Shown: positions 17,284 through 25,963 of the stretch, piece after piece
Numbering within the stretch: the stretch's first letter is position 1
How the letters are laid out: the number at the start of each line of letters is the position of its first letter
Source of the DNA: Gordonia mangrovi
GTDB lineage: Bacteria; Actinomycetota; Actinomycetes; Mycobacteriales; Mycobacteriaceae
Direction: 5' to 3'
DNA: 64,000 nt
Assembly: GCF_024734075.1 (NCBI RefSeq)
Contig: NZ_CP102850.1
Span: 2,666,001-2,730,000 of the forward strand
Notes under the pieces: model-generated
What the model was told of the DNA's origin: nothing
What the model saw: the letters and a program-made list of their open reading frames with translations, nothing else
The model's database searches: none
Position numbers and translations under genes: made by a program

Positions 17284-18435
17284 CTACAGACCCAGATCCC
17301 GGCCGATGATGTCCTTCATGATCTCGGTGGTGCCACCGAAGATCGTCTGGATGCGAGAATCGGTGTAGGCGCGGGCAACCCGGTATTCGTTCATGTAGCC
17401 GTAGCCGCCGTGCAGCTGCACGCACTGGTCGATGACGCGCTTGGCCAACTCGGTGCACCACCACTTGGCCTTGGAGGCGTCGACCGCGGTGAGCTCGCCG
17501 TCGACGACGGCCTGCAGGCAGCGGTCGATGTACTGCTCGGCGATGTCGAGTTCGGTGGACATCTCGGCGACGACGAACCGGTTGTGCTGGAAGGTGCCGA
17601 TCGGCTTGCCGAAGGCTTTGCGGTCCTTGACGTACTGCAGCGTCTCGTCAAATACCGCGCGTGCGCCGGCGATGGCGCCGACGGCGATCGACAGTCGCTC
17701 CGAGGGGAGGTTCTGCATCAGGTGGTAGAAGCCCTTGTTCTCCTCGCCGAGGAGGTTCTCCCGCGGGACGCGCACGTCGGTGAAGTGCAGTTCGGCGGTA
17801 TCGGCGGCCTTCAGGCCCATCTTGTCGAGCTTGCGTCCGCGCTCGAACCCCTCCATGTCGCGCTCGACGACGAGCAGCGAGAAAGCCTTGTGCCCGGCGG
17901 CCGGATCAGGATTGGTGCGGCACACCACGACAACCAGGTCGGAGTTGATGCCCGCCGAGATGAAGGTCTTGTTGCCGTTGAGGATGTAGTGGTCGCCGTC
18001 GAGCTTGGCAGAGGTCTTGATGCCGGCGAGGTCGCTACCGGCGCCGGGCTCGGTCATCGCGACCGCGAGGATGGTCTCGCCGGTGGCCATCCCGGGCATC
18101 CAGCGCTTGCGTTGTTCGTCGTTGGCCAGGTGCAGGAAGTACGGGACCAGAACATCGTTCTGCAGGCTCAGACCCGGTGCCGCACTGCCGAAACGCGCGA
18201 ACTCCTCGACAACGACCGCGTTGAATCGGAAGTCGTCGTCCACGCCGCCTCCGCCGAACTCCTCGGGGATGTTGAAACCGAGCAATCCGGCCTCGCCCGC
18301 TTTGGCATATGCCTCGCGGTCGACCTGTCCCGCGGCTTCCCACTTCTCGACGTGCGGTGCGCACTCGCGGGTCAGGAACTCGCGTGCGGTCTGGCGGAGC
18401 TGTTCGTGTTCGGCTTCGAAGACGGTGCGTTTCAT
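17284..18435 (-). CDS. Acyl-CoA dehydrogenase
   Basis: A 383-residue FAD-dependent acyl-CoA dehydrogenase, catalysing the first step of beta-oxidation of an acyl-CoA. Signatures are VAMTEPGAGSDLAGI near residue 127, the FISAGINSDLVVV segment, and QLHGGYGYMNEYRVARAYTDSRI at the C-terminus. The catalytic base position lies in the C-terminal FGGTTEIM segment, where Glu follows TT. Length is standard. It lies downstream of a thiolase and a TetR regulator on the same strand, forming a small fatty-acid or branched-acid catabolic operon. Confidence 0.93.
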   Translation of the reverse strand: MKRTVFEAEHEQLRQTAREFLTRECAPHVEKWEAAGQVDREAYAKAGEAGLLGFNIPEEFGGGGVDDDFRFNAVVVEEFARFGSAAPGLSLQNDVLVPYFLHLANDEQRKRWMPGMATGETILAVAMTEPGAGSDLAGIKTSAKLDGDHYILNGNKTFISAGINSDLVVVVCRTNPDPAAGHKAFSLLVVERDMEGFERGRKLDKMGLKAADTAELHFTDVRVPRENLLGEENKGFYHLMQNLPSERLSIAVGAIAGARAVFDETLQYVKDRKAFGKPIGTFQHNRFVVAEMSTELDIAEQYIDRCLQAVVDGELTAVDASKAKWWCTELAKRVIDQCVQLHGGYGYMNEYRVARAYTDSRIQTIFGGTTEIMKDIIGRDLGL

Positions 18436-18487
18436 GGTGAACTCCTTCGTGTTTAGGGTCTGAGATTGCTACGCAGGATCAGGTGGG

Positions 18488-19168
18488 TCAGGTCGGCGGG
18501 CGAGATCCCACCGCCCGCAGCGACGTCGCGGCATAGGACGCCGCGACCTGCGCCGGGCTTCGTGCGCCCTCGGGGCGGTACCAGGTGGTGACCTCTTGGC
18601 AGGCGCCGAGCAGATACCGCAACACCTCTCGGACATCGCCCGGGATCTGGAAATCGCCGGTGGCGATGCCGCGCTCCAGGACATCTGCCAGCAGGTCCTC
18701 CATCTCGGTACGCATGCCCACATAGTGCTGACGATGCGGGTTGTCGGTGTCGAGATAGCGCAATTCTCTGCCGACACTGGCCAACTGCAGGTCGGCGGTC
18801 ATGTGCAGCACGATCGTCTCGATCGCGTTGGACAGCTGTTGGCGCGGTGTGTCGCCGTCGGCGATGGCCGCGCGCACCCGATTGAGCACCGACGACATGC
18901 CGGCCTCGAGCAACGCCACCAGGATGCCCTGCTTGTTGTCGTGGTGGTAGTAGAGCGTGGGCAGGGAAACTCCGGCGCGCGAAGCGATGTCGCGGATCGA
19001 CGTGCCGTGGAAGCCGCGTTCGTGGAATGCGTCCTTGGCTGCCACCAGGGTGACCGGCAGGTGTAGCGGTTCGATCTGGCGCCAGTCGCCCGATGCGGCC
19101 GTAACCGCATCGGGCTCACCGGTCGCCGCGGTGGACACGGTGTCAGACACGCTCGATGATCGTGGCAT
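18488..19168 (-). CDS. TetR family transcriptional regulator
   Basis: A TetR regulator of about 226 residues. The helix-turn-helix is at about 50-80: FHGTSIRDIASRAGVSLPTLYYHHDNK. Its ligand domain (about 85-215) is of unknown specificity. The ATG at 19168 overlaps the thiolase gene by 26 bases; a GTG at 19148 is an alternative. Being sandwiched between thiolase and acyl-CoA dehydrogenase, it most likely represses this operon and responds to an acyl-CoA. Confidence 0.88.
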   Translation of the reverse strand: MPRSSSVSDTVSTAATGEPDAVTAASGDWRQIEPLHLPVTLVAAKDAFHERGFHGTSIRDIASRAGVSLPTLYYHHDNKQGILVALLEAGMSSVLNRVRAAIADGDTPRQQLSNAIETIVLHMTADLQLASVGRELRYLDTDNPHRQHYVGMRTEMEDLLADVLERGIATGDFQIPGDVREVLRYLLGACQEVTTWYRPEGARSPAQVAASYAATSLRAVGSRPPT

Positions 19169-20336
19169 TCGCCATGCCCGCGCCCTCGCACATGGTCTGC
19201 AGGCCGTACCGGCCCCCGGTCGCCTCGAGATGGTTGACCAGAGTGCTCAGCAGGCGGGTGCCCGAGGAACCGAGCGCGTGGCCGAGCGCGATCGCGCCGC
19301 CGCGCGGGTTGAGCTTGGCGGGGTCGGCACCGAACTCGTTGGCCCAGGCCAGCGGCACCGGCGCGAAGGCCTCGTTCACCTCGTAGGCGTCGAGGTCGTC
19401 GATGGTCAGGCCCGAGCGCTCGAGGATCTTGCGGGTGGCCGGAATCGGCGCGGTGAGCATGAACACCGGGTCGTCGCCGGCCAGTGAGAACGAGTGGAAC
19501 CGTGCACGCGGCGTGAGACCGAGCTTGGCGGCCATCGTGTCACTCATGATCAGCGCACCCGACGCACCATCGGTGAGCGGCGACGAGTTGCCGGGGGTGA
19601 TGTGCCAGTTGATCTCCGGGAATCGCTTGGAGTACTCCTCGGAATAGAACGACGGCTTCAGGCCGGACAGGCCCTCGGCGGTGGTCGTGGCGCGCACCGT
19701 CTCGTCGACGGTGTGGGTGATCTTCTCGCCGTCGGTGGTGGTGACGTCGATCGGGATGATCTCCCGATCGAAGAAGCCGTCGGCGGCGGCCTGCGTGGCC
19801 CGGCGGTGCGATTCCGCGGCGAAGGTGTCGAGCGTCTCGCGCTCGAGCTTCCACTTGGCCGAGATCAGCTCGGCCGAGATGCCCTGGCCGACGAGTCCGT
19901 CGGGGTAGCGCGCGGCGATACTCGGGCCGTACGGGCTGCGACCCACGGTGGTGAAGCCCATCGGCACGCGGCTCATCGACTCGACGCCGGCGGCGATCAC
20001 CACGTCATAGGCGCCGGCGATCACGCCCTGCGCTGCAAAGTGCGCGGCCTGCTGACTGGAGCCGCACTGGCGGTCGACGGTGGTGGCGGGTACCGATTCG
20101 GGGAAGCCGGCCGACAGCAGAGCGGTGCGGGAGATGTTGAGTGCCTGCTCGCCGGCCTGGCCGACGCAGCCGCCGATGACATCGTCGACAAGGGCGGGGT
20201 CGACGTCGTTGCGCTCGACCAGGGTGCGCAGCACGTGCGCGAGCAGCTCGACGGGCTGGGTTTCGGACAACGCGCCGCCCGGCTTGCCCTTGCCGGAGGC
20301 AAGGCGGACGACGTCGACGATGACGGCTTCGGGCAT
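19143..20336 (-). CDS. Acetyl-CoA acetyltransferase (thiolase)
   Basis: A 397-residue thiolase. The acyl-accepting Cys lies in DRQCGSSQQ near residue 89, the His in GGAIALGHALGSSG near 350, and the second Cys in CEGAGMANA near 385. It cleaves 3-ketoacyl-CoA or condenses acetyl-CoA. The ATG at 20336 follows GGGAGGACC. It is the first gene of the thiolase-TetR-acyl-CoA dehydrogenase operon. The substrate chain length cannot be inferred. Confidence 0.93.
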   Translation of the reverse strand: MPEAVIVDVVRLASGKGKPGGALSETQPVELLAHVLRTLVERNDVDPALVDDVIGGCVGQAGEQALNISRTALLSAGFPESVPATTVDRQCGSSQQAAHFAAQGVIAGAYDVVIAAGVESMSRVPMGFTTVGRSPYGPSIAARYPDGLVGQGISAELISAKWKLERETLDTFAAESHRRATQAAADGFFDREIIPIDVTTTDGEKITHTVDETVRATTTAEGLSGLKPSFYSEEYSKRFPEINWHITPGNSSPLTDGASGALIMSDTMAAKLGLTPRARFHSFSLAGDDPVFMLTAPIPATRKILERSGLTIDDLDAYEVNEAFAPVPLAWANEFGADPAKLNPRGGAIALGHALGSSGTRLLSTLVNHLEATGGRYGLQTMCEGAGMANATIIERV

Positions 20337-20398
20337 GTGGGTCCTCCCAGGTGTGATGAGTCGATCGGCTGATGACACGCCGGAAGGCGCCCCGATCT

Positions 20399-20408
20399 AA
20401 CGCTCGTT
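20399..20408. promoter_or_regulatory. Candidate TetR operator AACG-CT-CGTT
   Basis: AACGCTCGTT, inside CTAACGCTCGTTCTA, lies about 63 bases upstream of the thiolase start. A short AACG-n2-CGTT inverted repeat is a common form for TetR repressors of actinobacterial acyl-CoA operons, and a TetR gene is the second gene of this operon. Autoregulation is inferred. Confidence 0.45.
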
Positions 20409-20475
20409 CTACCTGTTTAGCACGCCCGAACCCGCCGAATCAACAGATCGGCGGGTTCGGTGGGGTGGGACTTCG

Positions 20476-20796
20476 CTAGATGGCGCCCTGGTCCGCTTCG
20501 CCGGCGGGAACGGCGGTGAAGGTCTTGACGTCGAGGGGGCCGGCGAGCAGGTTGCCGATGGCCTTGCCGAGTTCGGCGAGCGCCTCGGCCTGTCCGTGGG
20601 TGGCGAGTGCCTCCATCGATTCCCACTTCTCGATCATCACCAGATCGGTCGAATCGCCGGTCGCCTCGTGCAGCGCGTATGTGTGGCAGCCGGGTTCGGC
20701 GTGCACCTTCGGGATCGCGGTGAGCACGGCTTCCTTGACGGCCGCTTCTTCGCCGGGCTTGGGTGAGATGGTGGCGACGACGATCACTGGCGACAT
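20476..20796 (-). CDS. Antibiotic biosynthesis monooxygenase (ABM) domain protein
   Basis: A 106-residue dimeric alpha/beta-barrel protein of the ABM/YgiN group. It has IVVATISPKPGEE at the start, a central EPGCHTYALHE, and VMIEKWESMEALATHGQ, the usual W-x5-HxxxxH-like region. Family members are cofactor-free quinol monooxygenases or haem-binding proteins, and many have no known function. The ATG at 20796 has AGGAG nine bases upstream. Single gene, not obviously in an operon. Confidence 0.85.
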   Translation of the reverse strand: MSPVIVVATISPKPGEEAAVKEAVLTAIPKVHAEPGCHTYALHEATGDSTDLVMIEKWESMEALATHGQAEALAELGKAIGNLLAGPLDVKTFTAVPAGEADQGAI

Positions 20797-20910
20797 GCGG
20801 TCTGGCTCCTGATGGTTGAGTTCTGGCACGACTTCCGCTGACGTTAGGGCACGCGGGGCAGCCGGTTACTGCCTTCCGCGGAATCGAGCGGAGTGCGGGT
20901 CCGCTGCGGG

Positions 20911-21534
20911 TCACGTCCCGCCGAGGTAGGCGACGATGGCGTTGGTCAGGCCCCGCTGTGCCTCGTCGAGGTCGGAATAGGTGCCCAGCCGCGCCTCCGA
21001 TACGAGTCCCCTCATCGCCCCCGGAATGAAGGCGGCGACTTCGCGCACCCGCGCAGGATCGACATCGAGGTCGGCGAATGCCTTCTGGCAGGCGCGCGCC
21101 CACTTGTCCTTCCACGATGCGAGTTCGGCGGCCGTCTGCGGATAGAGCCGTTCGAGTTCGGCCGGGTCCCTCGGCAGGGCGGCGCGCAGGTGTTCGATGG
21201 CCCGCGCTTCCCTGGAGGTCAGGCCGAGGAACAGCGTTTCGACGATCTCGGCCACGCGCTCCGGCAGGGGGGCGGTGTTGTTCTCGCGGTAGGGAAGCTC
21301 GCCGCGATGCTCGGCCGTCCGATGCAATACCGCCGCCCACAACCCGTCGACATCGCCGAACTGATACTTCACGGTGCCCCAGGTGGCGCCGATCTCCTTG
21401 GCGATCCGGTTGGCCGACACCGCGCCCGGTTCCCCGGAGGCCAGTGCGGTCACCGCGGCGTCGAGCATCGCCTCACGTGTCGAGCGTCCGCGACGGTTGG
21501 TGCGCCGGCCCGAGGCTGCGGCGTCGGTGCTCAT
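20911..21534 (-). CDS. TetR family transcriptional regulator
   Basis: A 207-residue TetR regulator. The N-terminus is Arg-rich; the HTH at about 35-65 reads VSANRIAKEIGATWGTVKYQFGD. The C-terminal half is helical with no recognised ligand motif. It faces a small plus-strand gene across a 55-base gap that contains a perfect palindrome, so it may control itself and that gene. Confidence 0.87.
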   Translation of the reverse strand: MSTDAAASGRRTNRRGRSTREAMLDAAVTALASGEPGAVSANRIAKEIGATWGTVKYQFGDVDGLWAAVLHRTAEHRGELPYRENNTAPLPERVAEIVETLFLGLTSREARAIEHLRAALPRDPAELERLYPQTAAELASWKDKWARACQKAFADLDVDPARVREVAAFIPGAMRGLVSEARLGTYSDLDEAQRGLTNAIVAYLGGT

Positions 21535-21553
21535 GACGCCTGATCCTAACCGC

Positions 21554-21567
21554 GCCACAGCTGTGGC
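21554..21567. promoter_or_regulatory. Perfect 14-bp palindrome, candidate operator
   Basis: GCCACAGCTGTGGC lies 20 bases upstream of the TetR start and 22 bases upstream of the divergent gene at 21590. Its position suits a TetR autoregulatory site. No direct proof. Confidence 0.45.
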
Positions 21568-21589
21568 CTCGGTCCGTACGATCGGGTGT

Positions 21590-21880
21590 ATGAGGGAATC
21601 GGACGGCGAATACTACGTCACGGCCGACGAGCTGAAGGCGTTCTGGGAATCGGGCCGCAAGTACTGGTACATGCGCGAGGACGGTTCGGCCGATCTGTAC
21701 TCCGACCACCTCGACATCACCCACGGGTGGCCGATCTACCTGCGGGACCGCGACGATGAGTGGCTCGCGACGTGGGATGGGAACTTCCAGAAGGCGGTCG
21801 AGGAGGAGCTCAACCCCAATCTCATCCGGCATTTCGAAGAGCTGCTGACCCAGGGGAACTGGCCGCACGAGCAGGACTGA
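21590..21880 (+). CDS. Small conserved-looking hypothetical protein
   Basis: A 96-residue acidic, Trp- and Tyr-rich protein (FWESGRKYWYMREDG, ITHGWPIYLRDRDDEW, LATWDGNF). No known domain is recognised. The composition and codon use look like a real gene, and start ATG 21590 is preceded by a GTGT-rich leader without a strong ribosome site. It is divergent from the TetR gene, with a shared palindrome between them. Confidence 0.65.
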   Translation: MRESDGEYYVTADELKAFWESGRKYWYMREDGSADLYSDHLDITHGWPIYLRDRDDEWLATWDGNFQKAVEEELNPNLIRHFEELLTQGNWPHEQD

Positions 21881-21970
21881 GCAAGCACCGGTCACCCGCC
21901 CACGGCGGTATCAAGTCAACCCCAAGTGGGGCCTGCCACGCTTCTCGGCACACACCAACCGAGGAGAATC

Positions 21971-22594
21971 ATGACCGTCGCCGACCCGTCCGCCAATCCC
22001 ATCTCCGACCGTCGACCGGTGCCGACAAGGACCGTGGGCATCGCGCTGGCCTGCAGCGCCCCGATCTGGGCGATCAGTGTCGCCGCTTTCGGCGACCACG
22101 AGGGTTTCGGTGCAGCCTCGATGTTCGCCGGTGTCGCCGCACTCGCCTTCCAGCTCTCGGTACTCGGGTTGCTGTCGGTGCAGATGCGAACCCAGGCGAT
22201 GGGAGAGGGCCGCGTGGCCGAGGCGGGCTACCGCGCCGAGTTCCTTCTGATCGGAGGCGCGCTCGTGTCGACGATTCTCGACATGTTCTGGCTGATCCAC
22301 GAGTCCGTTGTCTGGATGATCTTCGACATCTGCTGGCCGCTGTCGATGCTCGGCATGGCGATCATCGGCATTCGCGTCGCCATCGCGGGCCGGTGGACCG
22401 GCGGGCTGCGCTGGCAGGCGCTGTTCGCGCAGAGCTGGCTGGTGTGGGCGTTGCCACTGGGTGCCATTCCGGGTGTGGGGCTCTGGGGTGCCGTCGCGCA
22501 GACGATCCTCGGCTACGGCGGCCTCGGTGTACTGCTGGCCCGTACGCAGGCGTTCGGCGGGCAGAAACCGGTATCGCATAACCCCCTGTCATAG
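21971..22594 (+). CDS. Integral membrane protein of unknown function
   Basis: A 207-residue protein with about six hydrophobic segments (for example AFQLSVLGLLSV, EFLLIGGALVSTILDMFWLI, MLGMAIIGIRVAIAG, LVWALPLGAIPGVGLWG). A soluble N-terminus of about 20 residues precedes the first span. The start follows GAGGAGAATC. No family is recognised with confidence. Confidence 0.75.
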   Translation: MTVADPSANPISDRRPVPTRTVGIALACSAPIWAISVAAFGDHEGFGAASMFAGVAALAFQLSVLGLLSVQMRTQAMGEGRVAEAGYRAEFLLIGGALVSTILDMFWLIHESVVWMIFDICWPLSMLGMAIIGIRVAIAGRWTGGLRWQALFAQSWLVWALPLGAIPGVGLWGAVAQTILGYGGLGVLLARTQAFGGQKPVSHNPLS

Positions 22595-22600
22595 TTTCGT

Positions 22601-22618
22601 AGAACCCACTATGGTTCT
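22601..22618. promoter_or_regulatory. Inverted repeat upstream of the Rieske oxygenase gene
   Basis: AGAACC and GGTTCT flank six bases. The repeat lies 33 bases before the Rieske start and just after the upstream membrane-protein gene, so it probably overlaps the promoter of the oxygenase operon. It has the size of a TetR-type site. It is not the AAC-n2-GTT spacing of KstR. Confidence 0.4.
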
Positions 22619-22650
22619 TCTCGGAGGTGCGACGGCCGAGAGGAGAGCCG

Positions 22651-23673
22651 ATGGCCAGAACCCCGCTGTCGATGGAGCCGACCGGGTGGTTTCAGGTCGC
22701 ATGGTCGGCCGAGATTCCTGTCGGCGCCGTGCGCAAGATGAAGTACTTCAACCGGGAGATGGTGGCGTGGCGCTCGGCGTCGGGGGCGGTGGCCGTGTTC
22801 GACGCCTACTGCGAGCATCTCGGTGCGCACCTCGGCTACGGAGGGCATGTGGCGGGAGAGAACATCGTCTGCCCGTTCCACGGCTGGGAGTGGAACCGCG
22901 AGGGCCGCAACGTCTGCATCCCGTACGAGAAGCATCCCAACAAGGGGCGTCGCATCCGCAGCTATCCGGTTGTCGAACGCAACGAGGCGGTCTGGATCTG
23001 GTACGACGTCGAGGGACGACCGCCGACGTTCGACGTCCCGGACATCTTCGGCGACTTCGACGACGACCGAACGGCTGATGACTACTATCCGCCGATCGCG
23101 GCCGCCACGCTCTTTCGTGAGGGCCTCGAGATCCATCCGCAGTACATCATGGAGAACGGCGTCGATTTCGCGCACTTCACGTTCGTGCACAAGACGCCGT
23201 TCATGCCGGAGTTCACCCGACACGACTTCAGTGGTCCGGTATCCTATGTCGACTTCACCATCGCTTTCGACGAGGGCGCAACCCTCGAGAATGCCACCAG
23301 CGGCGTGGAATCCATCAACGCCGGCCTGGGCTGTTCGGTGACCAAGAGCTGGGGGATGGTCGACAACCGGACGATGCCTGCGGTCACCCCCGTCGACGAC
23401 CACACCTCCGATGTGCGGTTCACGGTGTGGATCGGACGCAAGCCGGGTGAGGAGTCCGGTCCGATCTCCGACTACGGCAAGACGATGGCCGACTTCGTCA
23501 TCGAACAGTTCGAGGCCGACATCGAGATCTGGGCGCATCAGCGGTATTCCGACCCGCCCGCTTTGTCGCGCAAGGAGTACCAGGGCTTCACGGCATTGCG
23601 CGCCTGGGCCACCCAGTTCTATCCGGACGGTCCGACGACGCCCGTCGGCACCGGTGACCGAAAGGCGATGTGA
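22651..23673 (+). CDS. Rieske non-haem iron oxygenase, KshA-like
   Basis: A 340-residue oxygenase component. The Rieske [2Fe-2S] ligands are visible as CEHLGAH and CPFHGW (residues about 54-81). The mononuclear iron region ENGVDFAHFTFVH follows near 170. Layout and length resemble 3-ketosteroid 9-alpha-hydroxylase oxygenase (KshA) and related terpenoid/steroid-type oxygenases. It needs a separate reductase, which is not encoded nearby. Start ATG 22651 follows AGAGGAGAGCC. The next gene overlaps its stop by one base, so the two are coupled. Steroid or terpene substrate is inference. Confidence 0.88.
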   Translation: MARTPLSMEPTGWFQVAWSAEIPVGAVRKMKYFNREMVAWRSASGAVAVFDAYCEHLGAHLGYGGHVAGENIVCPFHGWEWNREGRNVCIPYEKHPNKGRRIRSYPVVERNEAVWIWYDVEGRPPTFDVPDIFGDFDDDRTADDYYPPIAAATLFREGLEIHPQYIMENGVDFAHFTFVHKTPFMPEFTRHDFSGPVSYVDFTIAFDEGATLENATSGVESINAGLGCSVTKSWGMVDNRTMPAVTPVDDHTSDVRFTVWIGRKPGEESGPISDYGKTMADFVIEQFEADIEIWAHQRYSDPPALSRKEYQGFTALRAWATQFYPDGPTTPVGTGDRKAM

Positions 23674-24761
23674 TGACCGCTCCCGCACCGAGAATCCGCG
23701 TGTTCCAGGTGGCCACCGGCAACGTCGGTACCGAGATGATCGGCCGGATCGCCGGCCACCCCGACCTGGAATTGGTGGGCCTGCACTGCTATTCGCCGGA
23801 CAAGATCGGACGCGATGCCGGTGAGATCGTGGGCGCCGACCCCATCGGCGTCATCGCGACGGGAACCGTGGCGGAGATCATCGCGGCGGCGCCCGACGTG
23901 CTGACCTTCCACGGCGTCTTCCCCGACGAGGAGCTGTATGTGCAGGTGCTGGAGGCCGGCATCAACATCGTGACCACCGCGGACTGGATCACCGGCTTCC
24001 ACCGCGACACCAACCATCCCCACCCGAGTGGGCGCAAGACCACCGAGGTGATCGAGGAGGCCTGTCAGGCAGGCGGTGCCACCTTCTACGGCACCGGTAT
24101 GAATCCGGGTGCCGCGCAGGTGATCGCGGTGGCGCAATCGATGGATGTCGCCGACATCGAGAATGTCACGGTCACCGAGTCGGTGGACGTGTCGTGTCAT
24201 CATTCGGCGGAGACCTGGCAGGCGGTCGGCTACGGCCGTCGGGTCGACGATCCGACGATCCCGGACTCGTTGCGTCGCTACACCGAGGTGTTCGCCGACT
24301 CGGTGTACCTGATGGCGGACTGTTTCGACCTCGACCTCGACGAGGTCGCCTTCAGCTACGAGCTCGGCGCCTGCACCAAGGATGTCGATCTGGGGTGGTA
24401 CTTTCTGCCGGCGGGATCGCTGGGAGCCAACTACATCACGTATCAGGGCATGGTCGACGGCGTGGCGCGCGTGGAGACCCACCTCGAATGGCAGATGACG
24501 CCCTTCACCGATCCGGCGTGGGACATCAAAGGCTGCTACATCACCCACATCACCGGCGATCCGTCGGTCTACTCCAAGCACATGATCTTCCCGAAAGCCG
24601 GTGTGGACCTGTCGGACCCGTCGTCATTCGCATCGATCGGGATGACAGTGACCGGTCTGCCGGCGCTGAACGCCATCGCGTCGGTGGTCGCGGCCCGGCC
24701 GGGCATCCTGACAAGTGCGGACATGCCGTTGCGGGGGTTCGCGGGTCGGTTCAGGCTCTGA
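23673..24761 (+). CDS. Dihydrodipicolinate reductase-like NAD(P)-dependent dehydrogenase
   Basis: A 362-residue protein with an N-terminal Rossmann domain (VFQVATGNVGTEMIGRI, residues about 8-24) and the GMNPGAAQV segment near 145. This group of DapB-like/amine-dehydrogenase-like proteins is frequent in mycobacteria and rhodococci beside oxygenases and CoA enzymes, and its reactions are mostly unassigned. The ATG shares a base with the Rieske stop; a GTG one codon earlier is also possible. Coupling to the Rieske oxygenase suggests it oxidises the hydroxylated product. Confidence 0.75.
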   Translation: MTAPAPRIRVFQVATGNVGTEMIGRIAGHPDLELVGLHCYSPDKIGRDAGEIVGADPIGVIATGTVAEIIAAAPDVLTFHGVFPDEELYVQVLEAGINIVTTADWITGFHRDTNHPHPSGRKTTEVIEEACQAGGATFYGTGMNPGAAQVIAVAQSMDVADIENVTVTESVDVSCHHSAETWQAVGYGRRVDDPTIPDSLRRYTEVFADSVYLMADCFDLDLDEVAFSYELGACTKDVDLGWYFLPAGSLGANYITYQGMVDGVARVETHLEWQMTPFTDPAWDIKGCYITHITGDPSVYSKHMIFPKAGVDLSDPSSFASIGMTVTGLPALNAIASVVAARPGILTSADMPLRGFAGRFRL

Positions 24762-24781
24762 CCGCGCGTATCGTCAACCTC

Positions 24782-25267
24782 ATGGCCAGAACCGTTGCGA
24801 AAGCCGATGTCGTCGACCGCACCGCACTCCTGGAGTTCCTCCGGCCGCGGCACCGGATGATCCTCAGCACTGTCCGCGCCGACGGGACGCCGCAGTTGTC
24901 GCCGGTCACCGGGGGCGTCGACGAGGCCGGCCGGATCGTCATCTCGACCTATCCGGGTCGGGCGAAGGCCGTCAACCTCCGCAACACCCCCGTCGCGAGT
25001 GTCTGTGTGCTCTCCGACGAGTGGAACGGGCCGTGGGTGCAGGTCGACGGGGACGCCGAAGTGCTGGACATGCCCGAGGCCGAGAACGGCCTCGTCGACT
25101 ACTTCCGCTGCATCTCCGGTGAACATCCGGACTGGGACGAGTACCGCGCGGCGATGCGGATGCAGGGCAAGTCGCTGATCCGCGTCGCGCCGACCCGATG
25201 GGGACCGATCGCCACCGGCGGATTCCCGGCCGACGTCGCCGAGCGGCTTGACGCGCAGGAGGGCTGA
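24782..25267 (+). CDS. PPOX-class pyridoxamine 5'-phosphate oxidase-fold protein (probably F420 or FMN)
   Basis: A 161-residue split-barrel flavin/deazaflavin protein. The pattern RMILSTVRADGTPQLSPVTGGVDEAG, then ISTYPGRAKAVNLRNTPVASVCVLSDEWNGPWVQVDGDAEV, is typical of the actinobacterial PPOX F420-dependent family. Such proteins reduce enones or other electrophiles with F420H2. It starts 20 bases after the DapB-like gene and may be co-transcribed with the Rieske gene pair. Confidence 0.85.
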   Translation: MARTVAKADVVDRTALLEFLRPRHRMILSTVRADGTPQLSPVTGGVDEAGRIVISTYPGRAKAVNLRNTPVASVCVLSDEWNGPWVQVDGDAEVLDMPEAENGLVDYFRCISGEHPDWDEYRAAMRMQGKSLIRVAPTRWGPIATGGFPADVAERLDAQEG

Positions 25268-25294
25268 GCCGCCGCTCCGGCGCCCGCATCGTGC

Positions 25295-25858
25295 TCAGGC
25301 CGACGTCTTGGCGAACTCGATGGTCAGCTTCGAGTTGAAAGCCGGCAGGTCGTTGGGGTTGCGGCTGGTGATCAGGGTGTTCGGCCCCGACCGGCACACC
25401 ACCACCTCCTCGTCCTGCCAGGTGGCCCCGGCATTGCGCAGATCGGTCTGCAGGCTGGGATAGGAGGTCAGCGTGCGGCCGCGCACCACGTCGGCCTCGA
25501 TGAGGGTCCATGGAGCGTGGCAGATCGCCGCCACCGGCTTCCCGGCGTCGAAGAAGGCCTTGACGAACGCCACCGCACTCTCGTCGGCGCGCAGGAAGTC
25601 GGGATTGGCGACCCCGCCGGGCAGCACCAGAGCGTCGAAGTCGTCGGCGCGGGCGGCGTCGGCGGTGACATCGACGGTGAAGGTGTCGCCGCGGTCGAGG
25701 TGATGAAACGCCTGCACTTCGCCGTCGGCGGTCGACACCAGCTTCGGTGTGCCGCCGACCGCCTCGACCGTCTTCCACGGCTCGGTCAGTTCCACCTGTT
25801 CGGCGCCCTCGGGCGCGACCAGGAAGGCGATGGTGGTGCCGTTGAGTTCCTCGGGCAT
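25295..25858 (-). CDS. DJ-1/PfpI family protein (type 1 amidotransferase-like)
   Basis: A 187-residue DJ-1/PfpI protein. The nucleophile elbow AICHAPW (Cys about 115) and an LVLPGGVANPD loop are present. The family includes deglycases, chaperones and cysteine hydrolases with poor in vivo assignment. The ATG at 25858 follows AAGGGA; the longer open frame is antisense to the oxidase gene. It is transcribed divergently from the sarcosine-oxidase-like gene. Confidence 0.88.
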   Translation of the reverse strand: MPEELNGTTIAFLVAPEGAEQVELTEPWKTVEAVGGTPKLVSTADGEVQAFHHLDRGDTFTVDVTADAARADDFDALVLPGGVANPDFLRADESAVAFVKAFFDAGKPVAAICHAPWTLIEADVVRGRTLTSYPSLQTDLRNAGATWQDEEVVVCRSGPNTLITSRNPNDLPAFNSKLTIEFAKTSA

Positions 25859-25963
25859 GTCGGTTCCCTTCTCGACAGTGATCAGCAACGTCTGCGCCGC
25901 CGGATACCCGCCCAGTCCTCGACGCAAACCGCGTGGGTGTCGTGGCGGGGGTACCGTCGGGTC

